Shown: piece after piece, positions 45,687 through 55,317 of the stretch | How the letters are laid out: each line of letters starts with the position of its first letter | Position numbering within the stretch: the first letter of the stretch is position 1 | NCBI GenBank assembly: GCA_016780775.1 | Contig: JADHLI010000003.1 | Location: forward strand, 62,001-126,000 | Length of the DNA: 64,000 nt | Reading direction: 5' to 3' | Origin: Alphaproteobacteria bacterium | Lineage (GTDB): Bacteria; Pseudomonadota; Alphaproteobacteria; Puniceispirillales; Puniceispirillaceae | Program-made: the position numbers and the translations under genes | The notes under the pieces: generated by a model | Seen by the model: the letters and a program-made list of their open reading frames with translations, nothing else | The model's database searches: none | Told to the model about the DNA's origin: nothing

Positions 45687-46393
45687 TTATTGTCTTCCTG
45701 TAGCGGTGTTTTATCAAAATAGCTGACTACCCAGCCAGATAGAATACCGACAAAGGCTGCGCAAATAAGCCATAAATTCCAAGCCATATCATGCAACAAT
45801 AATGCAGTTGCCCCAGCGCTGATGGCCGCGATAATTTCAGCCCGTTTTTTAATTACCGGCGCTAGAACCGCAATAAAGGATAGGGGTACGGCAAAGCCAA
45901 GTTGCAAGCTTTCAGGCACTGCTGTGCCAAGATAGGCGCCACTAATCGTAGAAATTTGCCAAACAATAAAGAGCAGTAATCCAGTTCCAAGCAGGTGATA
46001 ATGCATGAAAGGTGAGGCAGGCATGCCCCTGAATCGCGCAATAGACATCGCATAGGCTTCATCTGTTAGAAGATAGGCCAACAAGATACGCCAGCGAAGC
46101 GGCAGGCTACGCAAATATCCGCCAATGGATAATCCATATAAAAGGTGGCGCAGATTTATGGTGCTAACAGTGGCAAGAATAACCCCGGCGGGTGTTGTAC
46201 TGGCTAGCAATTGGGTAAATACAATCTGGCTCGCCCCGCCAAAGAGAATGACTGATAACAAACAGGTTTCCAGTACACTCATCCCACTTTCAACACCCAA
46301 AATGCCATAGACCAGCCCAAAGGGGAAAATGCCAATTTGCAACGGCAATTCATCTAGCACGCCGCGTTTAAATTCATCAAAGGCTGAGGTCAT
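45683..46393 (-). CDS. azlC: AzlC-family branched-chain amino acid permease subunit
   Basis: 236-residue inner membrane protein of the AzlC/YgaZ family that forms the export channel for leucine, isoleucine and valine with AzlD. The conserved segments are LPLQIGIFPFGLVYGILGVESGMSVLE, FGGASQIVFTQLL and INLRHLLYGLSIGGYLRSLP, then LTDEAYAMSIARFRG. GGAG precedes ATG 46393. It is divergent from pgk. Confidence 0.92.
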   Translation of the reverse strand: MTSAFDEFKRGVLDELPLQIGIFPFGLVYGILGVESGMSVLETCLLSVILFGGASQIVFTQLLASTTPAGVILATVSTINLRHLLYGLSIGGYLRSLPLRWRILLAYLLTDEAYAMSIARFRGMPASPFMHYHLLGTGLLLFIVWQISTISGAYLGTAVPESLQLGFAVPLSFIAVLAPVIKKRAEIIAAISAGATALLLHDMAWNLWLICAAFVGILSGWVVSYFDKTPLQEDNK

Positions 46394-46501
46394 GAAAGCT
46401 CCGGATATTGAGCAAGATACTGGTCAAAATAATAGGCCTTTGCTATGAAATCAATATGTCATAGAACAGGCGATAAACGTCATAAACGAAAAGATAAGCA
46501 G

Positions 46502-47686
46502 ATGATACAGCCAATTGAAGAGATGCGCGCCGAAGACCTTGATGGCCAGACGATTTTGATGCGTGTTGACTTTAACTGCCCTCTTGCTCATGGCAAGGTC
46601 AGCGATGCCACCCGAATAGACCGCATTATGCCCGGCATCCAGTTGCTTTTGGAAAAAGGGGCGGCAATTATTCTGCTTAGCCATCTAGGTCGGCCAAAAG
46701 GCAAGATAGTGCCAGAGATGAGCTTGGCTCCGATTTGTTCTTATATTGAGGAAAACTATCAGCTTTCTGTGCCACTTATCACCCAATTGGATAGGCTGGA
46801 AAGCCCCGCAGCAGGCACGCTGGTAATGGCAGAAAATCTTCGCTTCTCGCCAGAAGAAGAAGCTAATGATGAGCGCTTTGCTGCAAAATTGGCAAGCGCA
46901 GGGGACATATATGTAAATGATGCGTTTTCTTGTGCGCACCGGGCGCATGCATCCACTCACGCGCTAGCCGCTCTATTGCCAGCCTATGCTGGGCCTGCGT
47001 TGATGCGTGAAGTTCGCGCCCTAAAGACAGCCCTAGAAACACCCAAACGTCCAGTAGTGGCGGTGGTTGGCGGGGCAAAAATTTCCACTAAGCTGGATGT
47101 CTTAACACATCTTATTAGCCGCGTTGACCATTTGATATTAGGGGGCGGCATGGCAAATACTTTCCTAGCAGCAAAGGGCTATGATATGGCCCTCTCGCTA
47201 ATGGAAGCTGATTTGGTGGATACAGCCAAAGAAATTCTGAGCCGTGCCGACGCCCAAAGTTGCACTATTCATCTGCCAGCTGATGGGCAGGCAGCGCGTG
47301 AGTTTAAAGAAGATGCACCATCACGTACTATCCTGAATGAAGCGCTGGCAGAAGATGAGATGATGCTGGATATTGGGCCTAAGGCTATCGCTGATTATAG
47401 CGATGTGATTGCTGGTGCAAAATGCGTGCTATGGAACGGACCTATGGGCGCGTTTGAAATCCCGCCATTTGATATGGGTACATCGGCATTAGCCAATATT
47501 GTGGCGCGTGCTACAGCCTCTGGAGAGCTTGTTTCTATTGCGGGTGGGGGTGATACGGTAGCGGCGCTAAACCATGCGGGTTGCGCAGATGCGTTTAGTT
47601 ATGTATCGCTAGCAGGTGGCGCCTTTCTGGAATGGATTGAGGGGCGCGAGCTGCCGGGCATTGCTATTTTGGATAGGGATACCTAA
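46502..47686 (+). CDS. pgk: Phosphoglycerate kinase
   Basis: Glycolytic/gluconeogenic kinase that transfers phosphate between 1,3-bisphosphoglycerate and ADP. It has 394 residues from ATG 46502, the normal length; a frame from 46445 would add an unusual basic extension. The signature ILMRVDFNCPL, the basic patch HLGRPKG, VVGGAKISTKLDVL and the nucleotide loop WNGPMGAFEIPPFDMGT are intact, as is the final SIAGGGDTVAALN. No gapA or fba is adjacent, so glycolysis genes are not clustered here. Confidence 0.97.
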   Translation: MIQPIEEMRAEDLDGQTILMRVDFNCPLAHGKVSDATRIDRIMPGIQLLLEKGAAIILLSHLGRPKGKIVPEMSLAPICSYIEENYQLSVPLITQLDRLESPAAGTLVMAENLRFSPEEEANDERFAAKLASAGDIYVNDAFSCAHRAHASTHALAALLPAYAGPALMREVRALKTALETPKRPVVAVVGGAKISTKLDVLTHLISRVDHLILGGGMANTFLAAKGYDMALSLMEADLVDTAKEILSRADAQSCTIHLPADGQAAREFKEDAPSRTILNEALAEDEMMLDIGPKAIADYSDVIAGAKCVLWNGPMGAFEIPPFDMGTSALANIVARATASGELVSIAGGGDTVAALNHAGCADAFSYVSLAGGAFLEWIEGRELPGIAILDRDT

Positions 47687-47832
47687 TTCTAAAGAGGGGT
47701 CGCGGTTATTTCTCTAAGCCCTAAGGTTTTATGGAAAGCGTTTCAGGGGTGTTCGCGAAACTCTTTGGAACATCGTTAAATCCTCATTAGAGCCTCATTA
47801 GAACCCCTTTTTTTTGAAGGTGCCGATATAAA

Positions 47833-48465
47833 ATGTTTTTTACTAACCCGTTTAAATCACGCCTGCCAGATGCGAGCGAAGCACTGGCTGGACGGAACAC
47901 GCCAATATTAAACCCAGGAGCACATGCCGTACATGGCCGACCTATCGGGGCGCCATTTCCAGAGGAAGTGCAGCTCGTGCAGCTAGGTTTGGGATGTTTC
48001 TGGGGGGCAGAGCGGCTGTTTTGGACACAAGAAGGTGTTTATAGCACAGCGGTGGGCTATGCAGGCGGGAAAACGCCAAACCCGACCTATGAGGAAGTTT
48101 GTTCTGGTCAAACTGGCCATAGTGAGGTGGTTTTGGTCGCCTTTCAGCCCGCCCTTCTTTCGCTCGAAGCTCTTTTGGCCAGATTTTGGGAAGGGCATGA
48201 TCCTACACAAGGCAATCGTCAGGGCAATGATATCGGCACGCAATATCGTTCTGTTATTTATACAGAGGATGCAGATATGCTAGAGATTGCCCGCGCGAGT
48301 GCCAAACATTATGGCCAGAAGCTATCGGCAAGCGGTTTTGGCAAGGTAACCACAGAGATAAAGTCTGGACAGCCCTTTTATTATGCTGAAGATTATCATC
48401 AGCAATATCTGCATAAGGTGCCAAACGGCTATTGCGGATTGTCGGGATGTAATGTCCGATACTAG
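47833..48465 (+). CDS. msrA: Peptide methionine-S-sulfoxide reductase MsrA
   Basis: Repairs S-methionine sulfoxide in proteins. It has 210 residues, with the catalytic Cys55 in LGCFWGAE, then YAGGKTPNPTYEEVCSGQTGHSEVV and GTQYRSVIY, as in the family. A resolving-cysteine tail (YCGLSGCNVRY) is present. The N-terminal extension of about 45 residues (FTNPFKSRLPDASEALAGR) is normal for the longer MsrA subgroup. It is followed by rpmJ on the same strand after 123 bases. Oxidative-stress repair fits the sunlit marine setting inferred for this genome. Confidence 0.95.
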   Translation: MFFTNPFKSRLPDASEALAGRNTPILNPGAHAVHGRPIGAPFPEEVQLVQLGLGCFWGAERLFWTQEGVYSTAVGYAGGKTPNPTYEEVCSGQTGHSEVVLVAFQPALLSLEALLARFWEGHDPTQGNRQGNDIGTQYRSVIYTEDADMLEIARASAKHYGQKLSASGFGKVTTEIKSGQPFYYAEDYHQQYLHKVPNGYCGLSGCNVRY

Positions 48466-48588
48466 ACAGGTAGGGGAGGCAGGTTGCCTATTCAGCTCAA
48501 ACTAAAAGCTTGATCTTTCGCGCGTCTATGTATATCCTTCGCCCACTATTTACAGATTTTACAGCCCTTTCGGCTTTGGATGATTAAA

Positions 48589-48714
48589 ATGAAAGTTGCA
48601 AGTTCACTTAAAACGCTTAAATCACGCGATCGTAACTGTCAGGTGGTGCGTCGTCGCGGCCGTCTTTATGTAATCAACAAAAAGAACCCGCGTATGAAAG
48701 CTCGCCAAGGCTAA
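48589..48714 (+). CDS. rpmJ: 50S ribosomal protein L36 (zinc-free type)
   Basis: 41-residue basic ribosomal protein beginning [20 protein letters not shown] and ending [17 protein letters not shown]. Only one cysteine remains, so it lacks the four-ligand zinc site of the other L36 class; this C-minus form is common in alphaproteobacteria. A GGATGA lies just upstream. It stands alone, outside the spc operon, and is followed by a clear terminator at 48759-48790. A translated protein of this size is easily missed by length filters. Confidence 0.93.
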   Translation: MKVASSLKTLKSRDRNCQVVRRRGRLYVINKKNPRMKARQG

Positions 48715-48758
48715 ATTTTGCGCCAATCTCCTTTGAACGGGATGGAAGCGAAAGATAC

Positions 48759-48790
48759 CAAACCGCATGATAGTGTTCATGCGGTTTTTT
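48759..48790 (+). terminator. Rho-independent terminator after rpmJ
   Basis: Eleven-base perfect stem (AAACCGCATGA at 48760-48770 with TCATGCGGTTT at 48777-48787), loop of six bases and T-rich tail. Confidence 0.9.
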
Positions 48791-48806
48791 ATTTGCCGGA
48801 AAAGAA

Positions 48807-48854
48807 GCGCTAGACAAAAGACGCGCTGGACAAAAGTAGCGCTGGACATTGATA
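48807..48854. repeat. Three tandem 16-base units upstream of glcD
   Basis: Units begin at 48807, 48823 and 48839, sharing GCGCTRGACA at their starts. The second and third differ mainly in their ends. The array lies between the rpmJ terminator and the glcD start. Confidence 0.8.
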
Positions 48855-48906
48855 GCAAAAAGTCGATATCACATAAGGTGTTCTCTTAGATTTGCGAGAT
48901 AAAATT

Positions 48907-50394
48907 ATGCTGTTGCCAGAACCTGAACAAAATATCCTAGATAGGCGCGATGAAATTGTTGGTGCGCTGAAATCGCTGTTGCCAAAGGGGTGTGTTATTG
49001 ATGATCGCACGACCATGAAGGCCTTTGATAGCGACGGGTTATCCGCCTATCGGAATTTACCACTTGTAGTCGTTTTGCCAGAAACAACCCAGCAAGTGTC
49101 AGATGTAATGAAATGGTGTCGCGATAATGGGGTGAAAATTGTTCCGCGTGGGGCCGGAACTAGTCTGTCGGGCGGTGCATTACCCCTATCAGATGGGGTG
49201 TTGCTTGGATTGGGTAAGTTTAACCAAATCACTGAAATTGACTATGAAAACCGCACAGTAACGGCGCAACCGGGGGTGACAAATCTGGCCATTACCACCG
49301 CAGTTCAGGATAATGGTTTTTATTATGCCCCAGACCCATCTAGCCAGATAGCTTGTTCTATTGGCGGGAATATTGCCGAAAATTCAGGCGGTGTACATTG
49401 CCTGAAATATGGTCTTACAACCAATAACGTTCTAGGCATTGAAATGGTCACCATGGATGGTGAGGTTGTGCGTATTGGCGGCAAGCATCTAGATGCGCCG
49501 GGCTTTGATATTTTAGGTGTTATGACGGGCTCTGAAGGACTGCTTGGGGTGGTAACAGAAGTTACCGTGCGCATTTTGCGCAAACCAGCTACCCAACGCG
49601 CCATGCTGGTAGGGTTTGACAATGTCCAAGAAGCCGGGCAGGCGGTTAGTACTGTAATTGCCGCAGGCATTATCCCAGCAGGCATGGAAATGATGGATAA
49701 TCCTGCGATTAATGCGGCTGAAGATTTTGTGAATGCTGGCTATCCAAGAGAGGCCGCTGCCCTGCTCATCGTTGAACTAGATGGCCCAGAAGTCGAAGTA
49801 GATTACCTGCTAGATAGGGTGGCAACCTTAATGAAGGGGGCAGGGGCGAGCAGTATTCGAATTAGCCAGTCCGAAGAAGAACGCAATCAGTTTTGGGCAG
49901 GGCGCAAATCAGCCTTCCCAGCGGTCGGGCGTATATCACCAGATTATCTCTGCATGGATGGCACAATACCGCGCAAAGCTTTGCCAGAAATGTTAACCAG
50001 AATGTCGGCTATGAGCCAGAAATATGGCTTGAGGGTGGCAAATGTATTTCATGCTGGTGATGGCAATCTGCACCCGCTTATCCTGTTTGATGCGAATGCA
50101 GAAGGTGAATTGGAACGTGCTGAGGAATTTGGGGCGGAGATTTTACGTAATTGTGTAGCATTAGGCGGGGTGTTAACAGGCGAGCATGGGGTCGGCGTTG
50201 AAAAGCGCGACTTGATGGGAGAAATGTTTACCGAAGATGATCTGAAACAACAGCAGCGCCTGAAATGTGCGTTTGACCCTGACCATCTTTTGAACCCTGG
50301 CAAGGTGTTTCCTGTGTTGCATCGCTGTGCTGAGCTAGGGCGTTTGCATGTCCATCATGGGCAATTGCCGCACCCCGATATTCCGCGCTTCTAG
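48907..50394 (+). CDS. glcD: Glycolate oxidase subunit GlcD (FAD-linked)
   Basis: FAD-binding catalytic subunit of the three-part glycolate oxidase, which turns glycolate into glyoxylate at the inner membrane. It has 495 residues from ATG 48907; a TTG 15 bases earlier is possible. The PCMH-type FAD domain shows IVPRGAGTSLSGGALP, PDPSSQIACSIGGNIAENSGGVHCLKYG and GSEGLLGVVTEVTVRI. The C-terminal FAD-oxidase domain has VFHAGDGNLHPLILFD and GGVLTGEHGVGVEKR. glcE and glcF follow closely, so the full complex is encoded. Confidence 0.95.
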   Translation: MLLPEPEQNILDRRDEIVGALKSLLPKGCVIDDRTTMKAFDSDGLSAYRNLPLVVVLPETTQQVSDVMKWCRDNGVKIVPRGAGTSLSGGALPLSDGVLLGLGKFNQITEIDYENRTVTAQPGVTNLAITTAVQDNGFYYAPDPSSQIACSIGGNIAENSGGVHCLKYGLTTNNVLGIEMVTMDGEVVRIGGKHLDAPGFDILGVMTGSEGLLGVVTEVTVRILRKPATQRAMLVGFDNVQEAGQAVSTVIAAGIIPAGMEMMDNPAINAAEDFVNAGYPREAAALLIVELDGPEVEVDYLLDRVATLMKGAGASSIRISQSEEERNQFWAGRKSAFPAVGRISPDYLCMDGTIPRKALPEMLTRMSAMSQKYGLRVANVFHAGDGNLHPLILFDANAEGELERAEEFGAEILRNCVALGGVLTGEHGVGVEKRDLMGEMFTEDDLKQQQRLKCAFDPDHLLNPGKVFPVLHRCAELGRLHVHHGQLPHPDIPRF

Positions 50395-50460
50395 CAAGTA
50401 AATTTAGAGTTATAGGCGCTTTTTCGATCAAAGCTGCCATAGAGGAGTTAAGCAGGTAAT

Positions 50461-51654
50461 ATGGCACGCTATACGCCAGAGAATTGCACAGATATTGAAG
50501 ATATTGTCCGTGATGCACTGCAGAATGAAACGCCATTGCATATCACTGGCTATGGAACAAAGACAAGTCTTGGCGGGCGTGTTTGTGCGCGTGACGAGCT
50601 TAGCTTATCTGCCCATAGCGGTATAACTGACTATCAGCCAGAAGAGCTGGTGCTGGTGGCACGTTCTGGAACGCCTTTACTCGAAATTGAAGAAACTCTG
50701 GATAAAAATGGCCAGATGCTGGCCTTTGAGCCGCTCCATTTAAATAGGTTTTATGACCAGCCGCATCCCGGCTCACTTGGCGGGATTATCGCTTGTAATT
50801 TATCAGGTTCACGCCGCATATCAGCTGGAGCTGCACGGGATTATTTGCTTGGGTTTGATGCCATTTCAGGGCGTGCAGGCTATTTCCGCTCTGGCAGCAA
50901 AGTGATGAAAAATGTTACCGGATATGATCTCTCTAAGCTGATGTGTGGATCTTTTGGCATGCTGGCGGTGATGTCAGAGATAACTTTAAAAGTTCTGCCG
51001 CGCCCTGAATTTATGACTAGCCTATCTGTGACATGTGCTCGTCTGACAGATGCGCAGTCTGCTCTGTCTGCTGGTTTTGGTTCTGCAACTGAGCCATCTG
51101 GCGGTGCGATTATAAAATCTGGCGGCGGATTTAAAGCAGTCTTGCGCCTAGAGGGAGTAAAAATCTCAGTTAAAGACAGGATAGCTTCTTTATCAGCGTT
51201 GCTTGAAAAGACCGGTACGCTAGCCGTGATGTCAGCAGAGGAAAGTTTGGATTTCTGGCAGATGATGCGCGATATCTCGTGCCTTCAAAAGGGTGCAGAA
51301 CAGGTCTGGAAGCTGTCTGTTACCCCGTCATATGCGCCGCAAATTATCGCCGAATTAGAAGCAGGGCACGAGGTGGATTATGCGCTGGATTGGGCCGGCG
51401 GACTTATCTGGCTTGGTGGTAGGGGTGCAGAGCTTGGTGAGGCTGTTCGTAATGCTCTAGCACGCCATGATGGCGGCCATGCGACTTTAATGCGCGCACC
51501 AGAGGCTATTCACGCCTCCCAACCAGTTTTTCAGCCCTTAGATGCTGCCCTTGGCGGGTTGCAAAGCCGGATTAAAACTGCTTTTGATCCGATGTATATT
51601 CTAAACCCGCAAAAAATCGAACTTGCAGGAGCTGCTGATGCAAACGCACTTTGA
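50461..51654 (+). CDS. glcE: Glycolate oxidase subunit GlcE
   Basis: Second FAD-binding subunit of glycolate oxidase, 397 residues. The FAD domain has HITGYGTKTSLGG at the start and the QPHPGSLGGIIACNLSGSRRISAGAARDYLLG segment. The C-terminal part is much less conserved than in GlcD, as expected. The start follows glcD by 66 bases. Its 3' end overlaps the glcF start by 17 bases, consistent with one transcript and coupled translation. Confidence 0.93.
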   Translation: MARYTPENCTDIEDIVRDALQNETPLHITGYGTKTSLGGRVCARDELSLSAHSGITDYQPEELVLVARSGTPLLEIEETLDKNGQMLAFEPLHLNRFYDQPHPGSLGGIIACNLSGSRRISAGAARDYLLGFDAISGRAGYFRSGSKVMKNVTGYDLSKLMCGSFGMLAVMSEITLKVLPRPEFMTSLSVTCARLTDAQSALSAGFGSATEPSGGAIIKSGGGFKAVLRLEGVKISVKDRIASLSALLEKTGTLAVMSAEESLDFWQMMRDISCLQKGAEQVWKLSVTPSYAPQIIAELEAGHEVDYALDWAGGLIWLGGRGAELGEAVRNALARHDGGHATLMRAPEAIHASQPVFQPLDAALGGLQSRIKTAFDPMYILNPQKIELAGAADANAL

Positions 51655-52948
51655 TAAGACGGCCTTGCAGCGCCCTGAAATTCAGATGGCAGATGACATT
51701 TTGCGCAAATGTGTACATTGCGGCTTTTGCACCGCAACCTGCCCGACATTTGTGCTAACTGGTGATGAACGCGATAGCCCGCGTGGCCGTATTTGGATGA
51801 TGCGCGATGCGCTTGGTGGCGGTGATACGGGCGATGAGATGGATTTGCGGGATGTTGGCTATCACTTGGATAGATGCCTTGGCTGTATGTCTTGTATGAC
51901 AACCTGCCCTTCTGGTGTGGATTATCTGCATCTGGTTGATATTGGCAGAGCTGAGGTTGAAAAAAACACCACGCGTTCATTCGGGGATAGGCTTATTCGC
52001 AAATTGCTAGCGAGGTTAGTACCGCGTGCCCATTTTTTCAATCTTGCGTTAAAGCTTGCAAAGAATGCGCGTCCTTTTGCACCCTTGCTGCCGCGCCGTT
52101 TGGCGGCGATGATCGGGGCGGCGCCAGCGAAGATAGGGCGGATAGATGAAGTTGGCAAAAAAGATAAGATTTTTGTGCCTGAAAAACCTGTCCGTAAACG
52201 GGTGATTTTACTCCAAGGTTGCGCCCAACGGGCCATTGCCCCTGAAATTAATGCGGCTACATTGCGCCTGCTATCGCGGTTGGGGGTAGAGGTTGTTGTG
52301 CGTCAGCTTGCTAACTGTTGTGGCGGCCTTGCCCATCATATTAATGAAAGCGATAATGCGCATAGCCATATGCGTGCTACTGCCCGTGCTTGGAAAACAG
52401 ATATTGATAAGGGCGGCCTAGACGCGATTATTGTGAACACCTCAGGCTGTGGGACTACGCTAAAGGATTATGGCCAGTTACTATCTTCTGATGCTGAGCT
52501 TTGTGAAACCGGGGCAAAAATTGCTTCTCTTGCTATGGATATCACTGAATTTCTAGCCGCGCATACTGACCTTGCCCCCTTGCCAGATAAAGGCTTGTCT
52601 GTTGCTTATCATGCAGCTTGTTCTCTCCAGCATGGGCAAAAGGTGACAACTAGCCCTAAAATATTGCTAAGCCAAGCCGGATTTGAGGTGCGCCAAATTG
52701 CAGAAGCACATTTATGCTGCGGTTCCGCTGGGGTCTATAATATCCTTCAGCCAGAAATGGCAAGCCAGCTTCAGAACCGCAAAATTGGCAACATCAACAA
52801 GGCACAAGCAGATATTGTTGCAGCTGGCAATTTAGGCTGTATCAACCAGATAGCAGGGGCTGATGCGCCTGTTTGCCATACGATAGAATTGCTGGATTGG
52901 GCTTATGGTGGGCCGGTACCAGCAGGCTTGGAGGAGACGCTTAAATAA
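51638..52948 (+). CDS. glcF: Glycolate oxidase iron-sulfur subunit GlcF
   Basis: Electron-transfer subunit of glycolate oxidase, 436 residues from ATG 51638 with AGGAG seven bases upstream, inside the end of glcE. It carries two 4Fe-4S ferredoxin-type clusters (KCVHCGFCTATCPT near residue 25 and RCLGCMSCMTTCPSGV near residue 80), followed by two CCG/heterodisulfide-reductase-type domains (NCCGGLAHHI; HAACSLQHGQ and LCCGSAGVYN). It passes electrons towards quinone. It converges on the fumarase gene with an 11-base gap. Confidence 0.95.
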   Translation: MQTHFDKTALQRPEIQMADDILRKCVHCGFCTATCPTFVLTGDERDSPRGRIWMMRDALGGGDTGDEMDLRDVGYHLDRCLGCMSCMTTCPSGVDYLHLVDIGRAEVEKNTTRSFGDRLIRKLLARLVPRAHFFNLALKLAKNARPFAPLLPRRLAAMIGAAPAKIGRIDEVGKKDKIFVPEKPVRKRVILLQGCAQRAIAPEINAATLRLLSRLGVEVVVRQLANCCGGLAHHINESDNAHSHMRATARAWKTDIDKGGLDAIIVNTSGCGTTLKDYGQLLSSDAELCETGAKIASLAMDITEFLAAHTDLAPLPDKGLSVAYHAACSLQHGQKVTTSPKILLSQAGFEVRQIAEAHLCCGSAGVYNILQPEMASQLQNRKIGNINKAQADIVAAGNLGCINQIAGADAPVCHTIELLDWAYGGPVPAGLEETLK

Positions 52949-52959
52949 AGCGAAAGCTA

Positions 52960-54567
52960 CTAAGATAAATCAAAGAAATCGTTCCCTTTATCATCTGTGA
53001 TGATGAAGGCTGGGAAATCTTCCACTTCAATGCGCCAAACCGCTTCCATACCAAATTCCGGAAATTCGAGAACTTCAACCTTTTTGATAGATTCAAGTGC
53101 CAGTTTAGCCGCGACACCGCCAATAGAACCAAGATAAAAGCCACCATGTTTTTTACAGGCCTGTTTGACCATGGCTGAACGGTTGCCTTTCGCTAGCATT
53201 ACCATAGAGCCGCCAGCTTCCTGAAAGCGGTCAACATAGCTATCCATGCGACCAGCAGTGGTTGGGCCAAATGAGCCAGACGCCATGCCGTCAGGGGTTT
53301 TTGCAGGGCCAGCATAATAAACCGGATGGTTTTTAATATAATCTGGTAGGCTGCCTGTTTCCCCAAGCTGTTCTAACAATTTGGCGTGGGCAATGTCTCT
53401 TGCTACCACCATCGGACCTGTTAGCTTAACCCGCGTTTTAACTGGATATTGGGTTAAGGTCGCTAGAATATCTTTCATTGGCTGGTTCAGGTCGATAGCC
53501 ACCGCATCATCTTCTACCTCATCTGATATTTCTGGCAGATATTTTGCCGGCTCTGTTTCAAGCTGTTCCAGAAACAGGCCATCTGCGGTAATTTTAGCGC
53601 GGATTTGCCGGTCAGCAGAACAGGAAACACCAATACCTATAGGACAGCTAGCCCCATGACGCGGCAGACGGATGACCCGCACATCATGGCAGTAATATTT
53701 ACCGCCAAACTGCGCACCTATCCCCAGCTCTCTCGTCATATCCAGAATTATTTTTTCCCATTCCAGATCGCGCCAACCATGCCCAGACATCGACCCTTTT
53801 GTTGGCAGCGTATCTAAATCGCGTACAGATGCTTTTTTTACCACTTTCAAATTATGTTCAGCAGAAGTGCCGCCAATGACCACCGCAAGGTGATAAGGCG
53901 GGCACGCAGCTGTCCCTAGCGAGACTATCGCTTCTTTTAAAAATGCTTGCAAACTATCTGGGTTCAAAACAGCCTTAGTTTTCTGATGTAAAAAGGTTTT
54001 ATTGGCTGAACCGCCGCCCTTTTGAATAAAGGTGAATTTATATTCATCCCCTGCATTGGCCGCGATATCAATTTGCGCTGGCAGATTATTAGCGGTGTTT
54101 TTTTCTTCAAACATGCTAAGCGGGGCAAGTTGCGAGAAGCGCAGATTATAAGACTGATAGGTATTATAGATGCCGCGCGACAGCGCTTCTTCATCGCTGC
54201 CCCCCGTTAGCACACATTCGCCGCGGCTCGCATTCACCAGTGCGGTGCCGGTATCTTGGCACATAGGCAGAACGCGGTCAGCCGAAATTACCGCATTTTT
54301 TATCATCTCTAGTGCAACAAAGCGGTCATTATTTGTTGCTTCTGGGTCGTCCAGAATAGCTTTTAGCTGAGCCAGATGAGAAGGGCGCAGTAGATGCGAT
54401 ACATCTGCCATTGCTTCTTGTGCTAGCAAAGTCAGCCCTTCGGGGGCAATTTTAATAAATTGGCGACCATCTATCTCTAGCCTTGTTACATGCTCGCTCG
54501 AAATATGGCGATAGGGCGTATCATCAGGGCTAGTGGGTAAAAGGGGGCTATAATCGAAATCCGCCAT
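52960..54567 (-). CDS. Class I fumarate hydratase (iron-sulfur)
   Basis: Oxygen-sensitive 4Fe-4S enzyme that interconverts fumarate and malate; 535 residues in a single chain, like FumA/FumB. The alpha-like N-terminal part has [13 protein letters not shown], then [14 protein letters not shown] and [15 protein letters not shown]; the third cluster cysteine is in [12 protein letters not shown]. The C-terminal beta part has [16 protein letters not shown] and [16 protein letters not shown]. It directly faces the glycolate oxidase operon. It is suited to handling dicarboxylates from glyoxylate-derived malate. Confidence 0.95.
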   Translation of the reverse strand: MADFDYSPLLPTSPDDTPYRHISSEHVTRLEIDGRQFIKIAPEGLTLLAQEAMADVSHLLRPSHLAQLKAILDDPEATNNDRFVALEMIKNAVISADRVLPMCQDTGTALVNASRGECVLTGGSDEEALSRGIYNTYQSYNLRFSQLAPLSMFEEKNTANNLPAQIDIAANAGDEYKFTFIQKGGGSANKTFLHQKTKAVLNPDSLQAFLKEAIVSLGTAACPPYHLAVVIGGTSAEHNLKVVKKASVRDLDTLPTKGSMSGHGWRDLEWEKIILDMTRELGIGAQFGGKYYCHDVRVIRLPRHGASCPIGIGVSCSADRQIRAKITADGLFLEQLETEPAKYLPEISDEVEDDAVAIDLNQPMKDILATLTQYPVKTRVKLTGPMVVARDIAHAKLLEQLGETGSLPDYIKNHPVYYAGPAKTPDGMASGSFGPTTAGRMDSYVDRFQEAGGSMVMLAKGNRSAMVKQACKKHGGFYLGSIGGVAAKLALESIKKVEVLEFPEFGMEAVWRIEVEDFPAFIITDDKGNDFFDLS

Positions 54568-54652
54568 CTTATATTTCCTCTAATTTCAGGCAGTTAATTT
54601 TGGATAAGGGAGACGTTTTAAAAGCAAAAAAAAACAAAGCCACTATAAGTGG

Positions 54653-55237
54653 TTATTTTTTGGGCGCTGGATCTTTACGGAACCTATCAAGCGAGACAAT
54701 TTCTGCGCCATCTCCGGCTGGCACAACTTCTTGGATAACAGGTTTATTTTCGCCTTTTTCTTGTGCCTCTTTTGATTTTGTATTCTTTGCAACATCACTT
54801 TCTAGCTGGGAAATATCCGATATCTCAGTTAATGGCGAGGCTGTATCCTGTTGCAGGGCCTCTAGCGCATCTGGTGCACTGAATTGCAGGCCAAACCCAA
54901 CTGAGGGGTCATTGAAGTGCGTAACAGCAGAAAAAGGTACATTCAGATTATGATGTACACCAGAAAAAGACAGCGTTACTGAAAAATGTGATTCGCTAAC
55001 ATGCAAATCCCAAAACTGATGCTGAAGGACAATAGTCATTTCTTGCGGGTTGGCCGCTTTTAGCGTTTCTGACATCTGAACGCCATCTGCTGTTGTCTGG
55101 AAGCTGATATAGAAATGGCTGTCTCCTGGCAGGCCTTCATGTTCCACAAGTGCTAGCGAGCCTCTGACAACGGTGCGCAAAGCGTCCTCTACAAGCAGCT
55201 CATAATCTATTGCTGCTTTTTGTTCTGTGTCATCCAT
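54653..55237 (-). CDS. sspB: SspB-family ClpXP adaptor for ssrA-tagged proteins
   Basis: Adaptor that delivers tmRNA-tagged polypeptides to ClpXP. It has 194 residues. The substrate-binding domain covers residues 1-120, with GLPGDSHFYISFQTT, EMTIVLQHQFWDLHV and the VPFSAVTHFNDPSVGFGLQF ending typical of alphaproteobacterial SspB. A long charged linker follows, and the conserved C-terminal EIVSLDRFRKDP resembles the ClpX-docking motif. It lies just downstream of ssrA on the same strand, about 80 bases away, so tag and reader are neighbours. Confidence 0.92.
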   Translation of the reverse strand: MDDTEQKAAIDYELLVEDALRTVVRGSLALVEHEGLPGDSHFYISFQTTADGVQMSETLKAANPQEMTIVLQHQFWDLHVSESHFSVTLSFSGVHHNLNVPFSAVTHFNDPSVGFGLQFSAPDALEALQQDTASPLTEISDISQLESDVAKNTKSKEAQEKGENKPVIQEVVPAGDGAEIVSLDRFRKDPAPKK

Positions 55238-55317
55238 GCCGCCACACCTTTTTTGCCTTCACCTGCATTGCCCTCCCCACTTGCATAGCTGCATTTAAAA
55301 AAACCAGCTTTAGTGGC

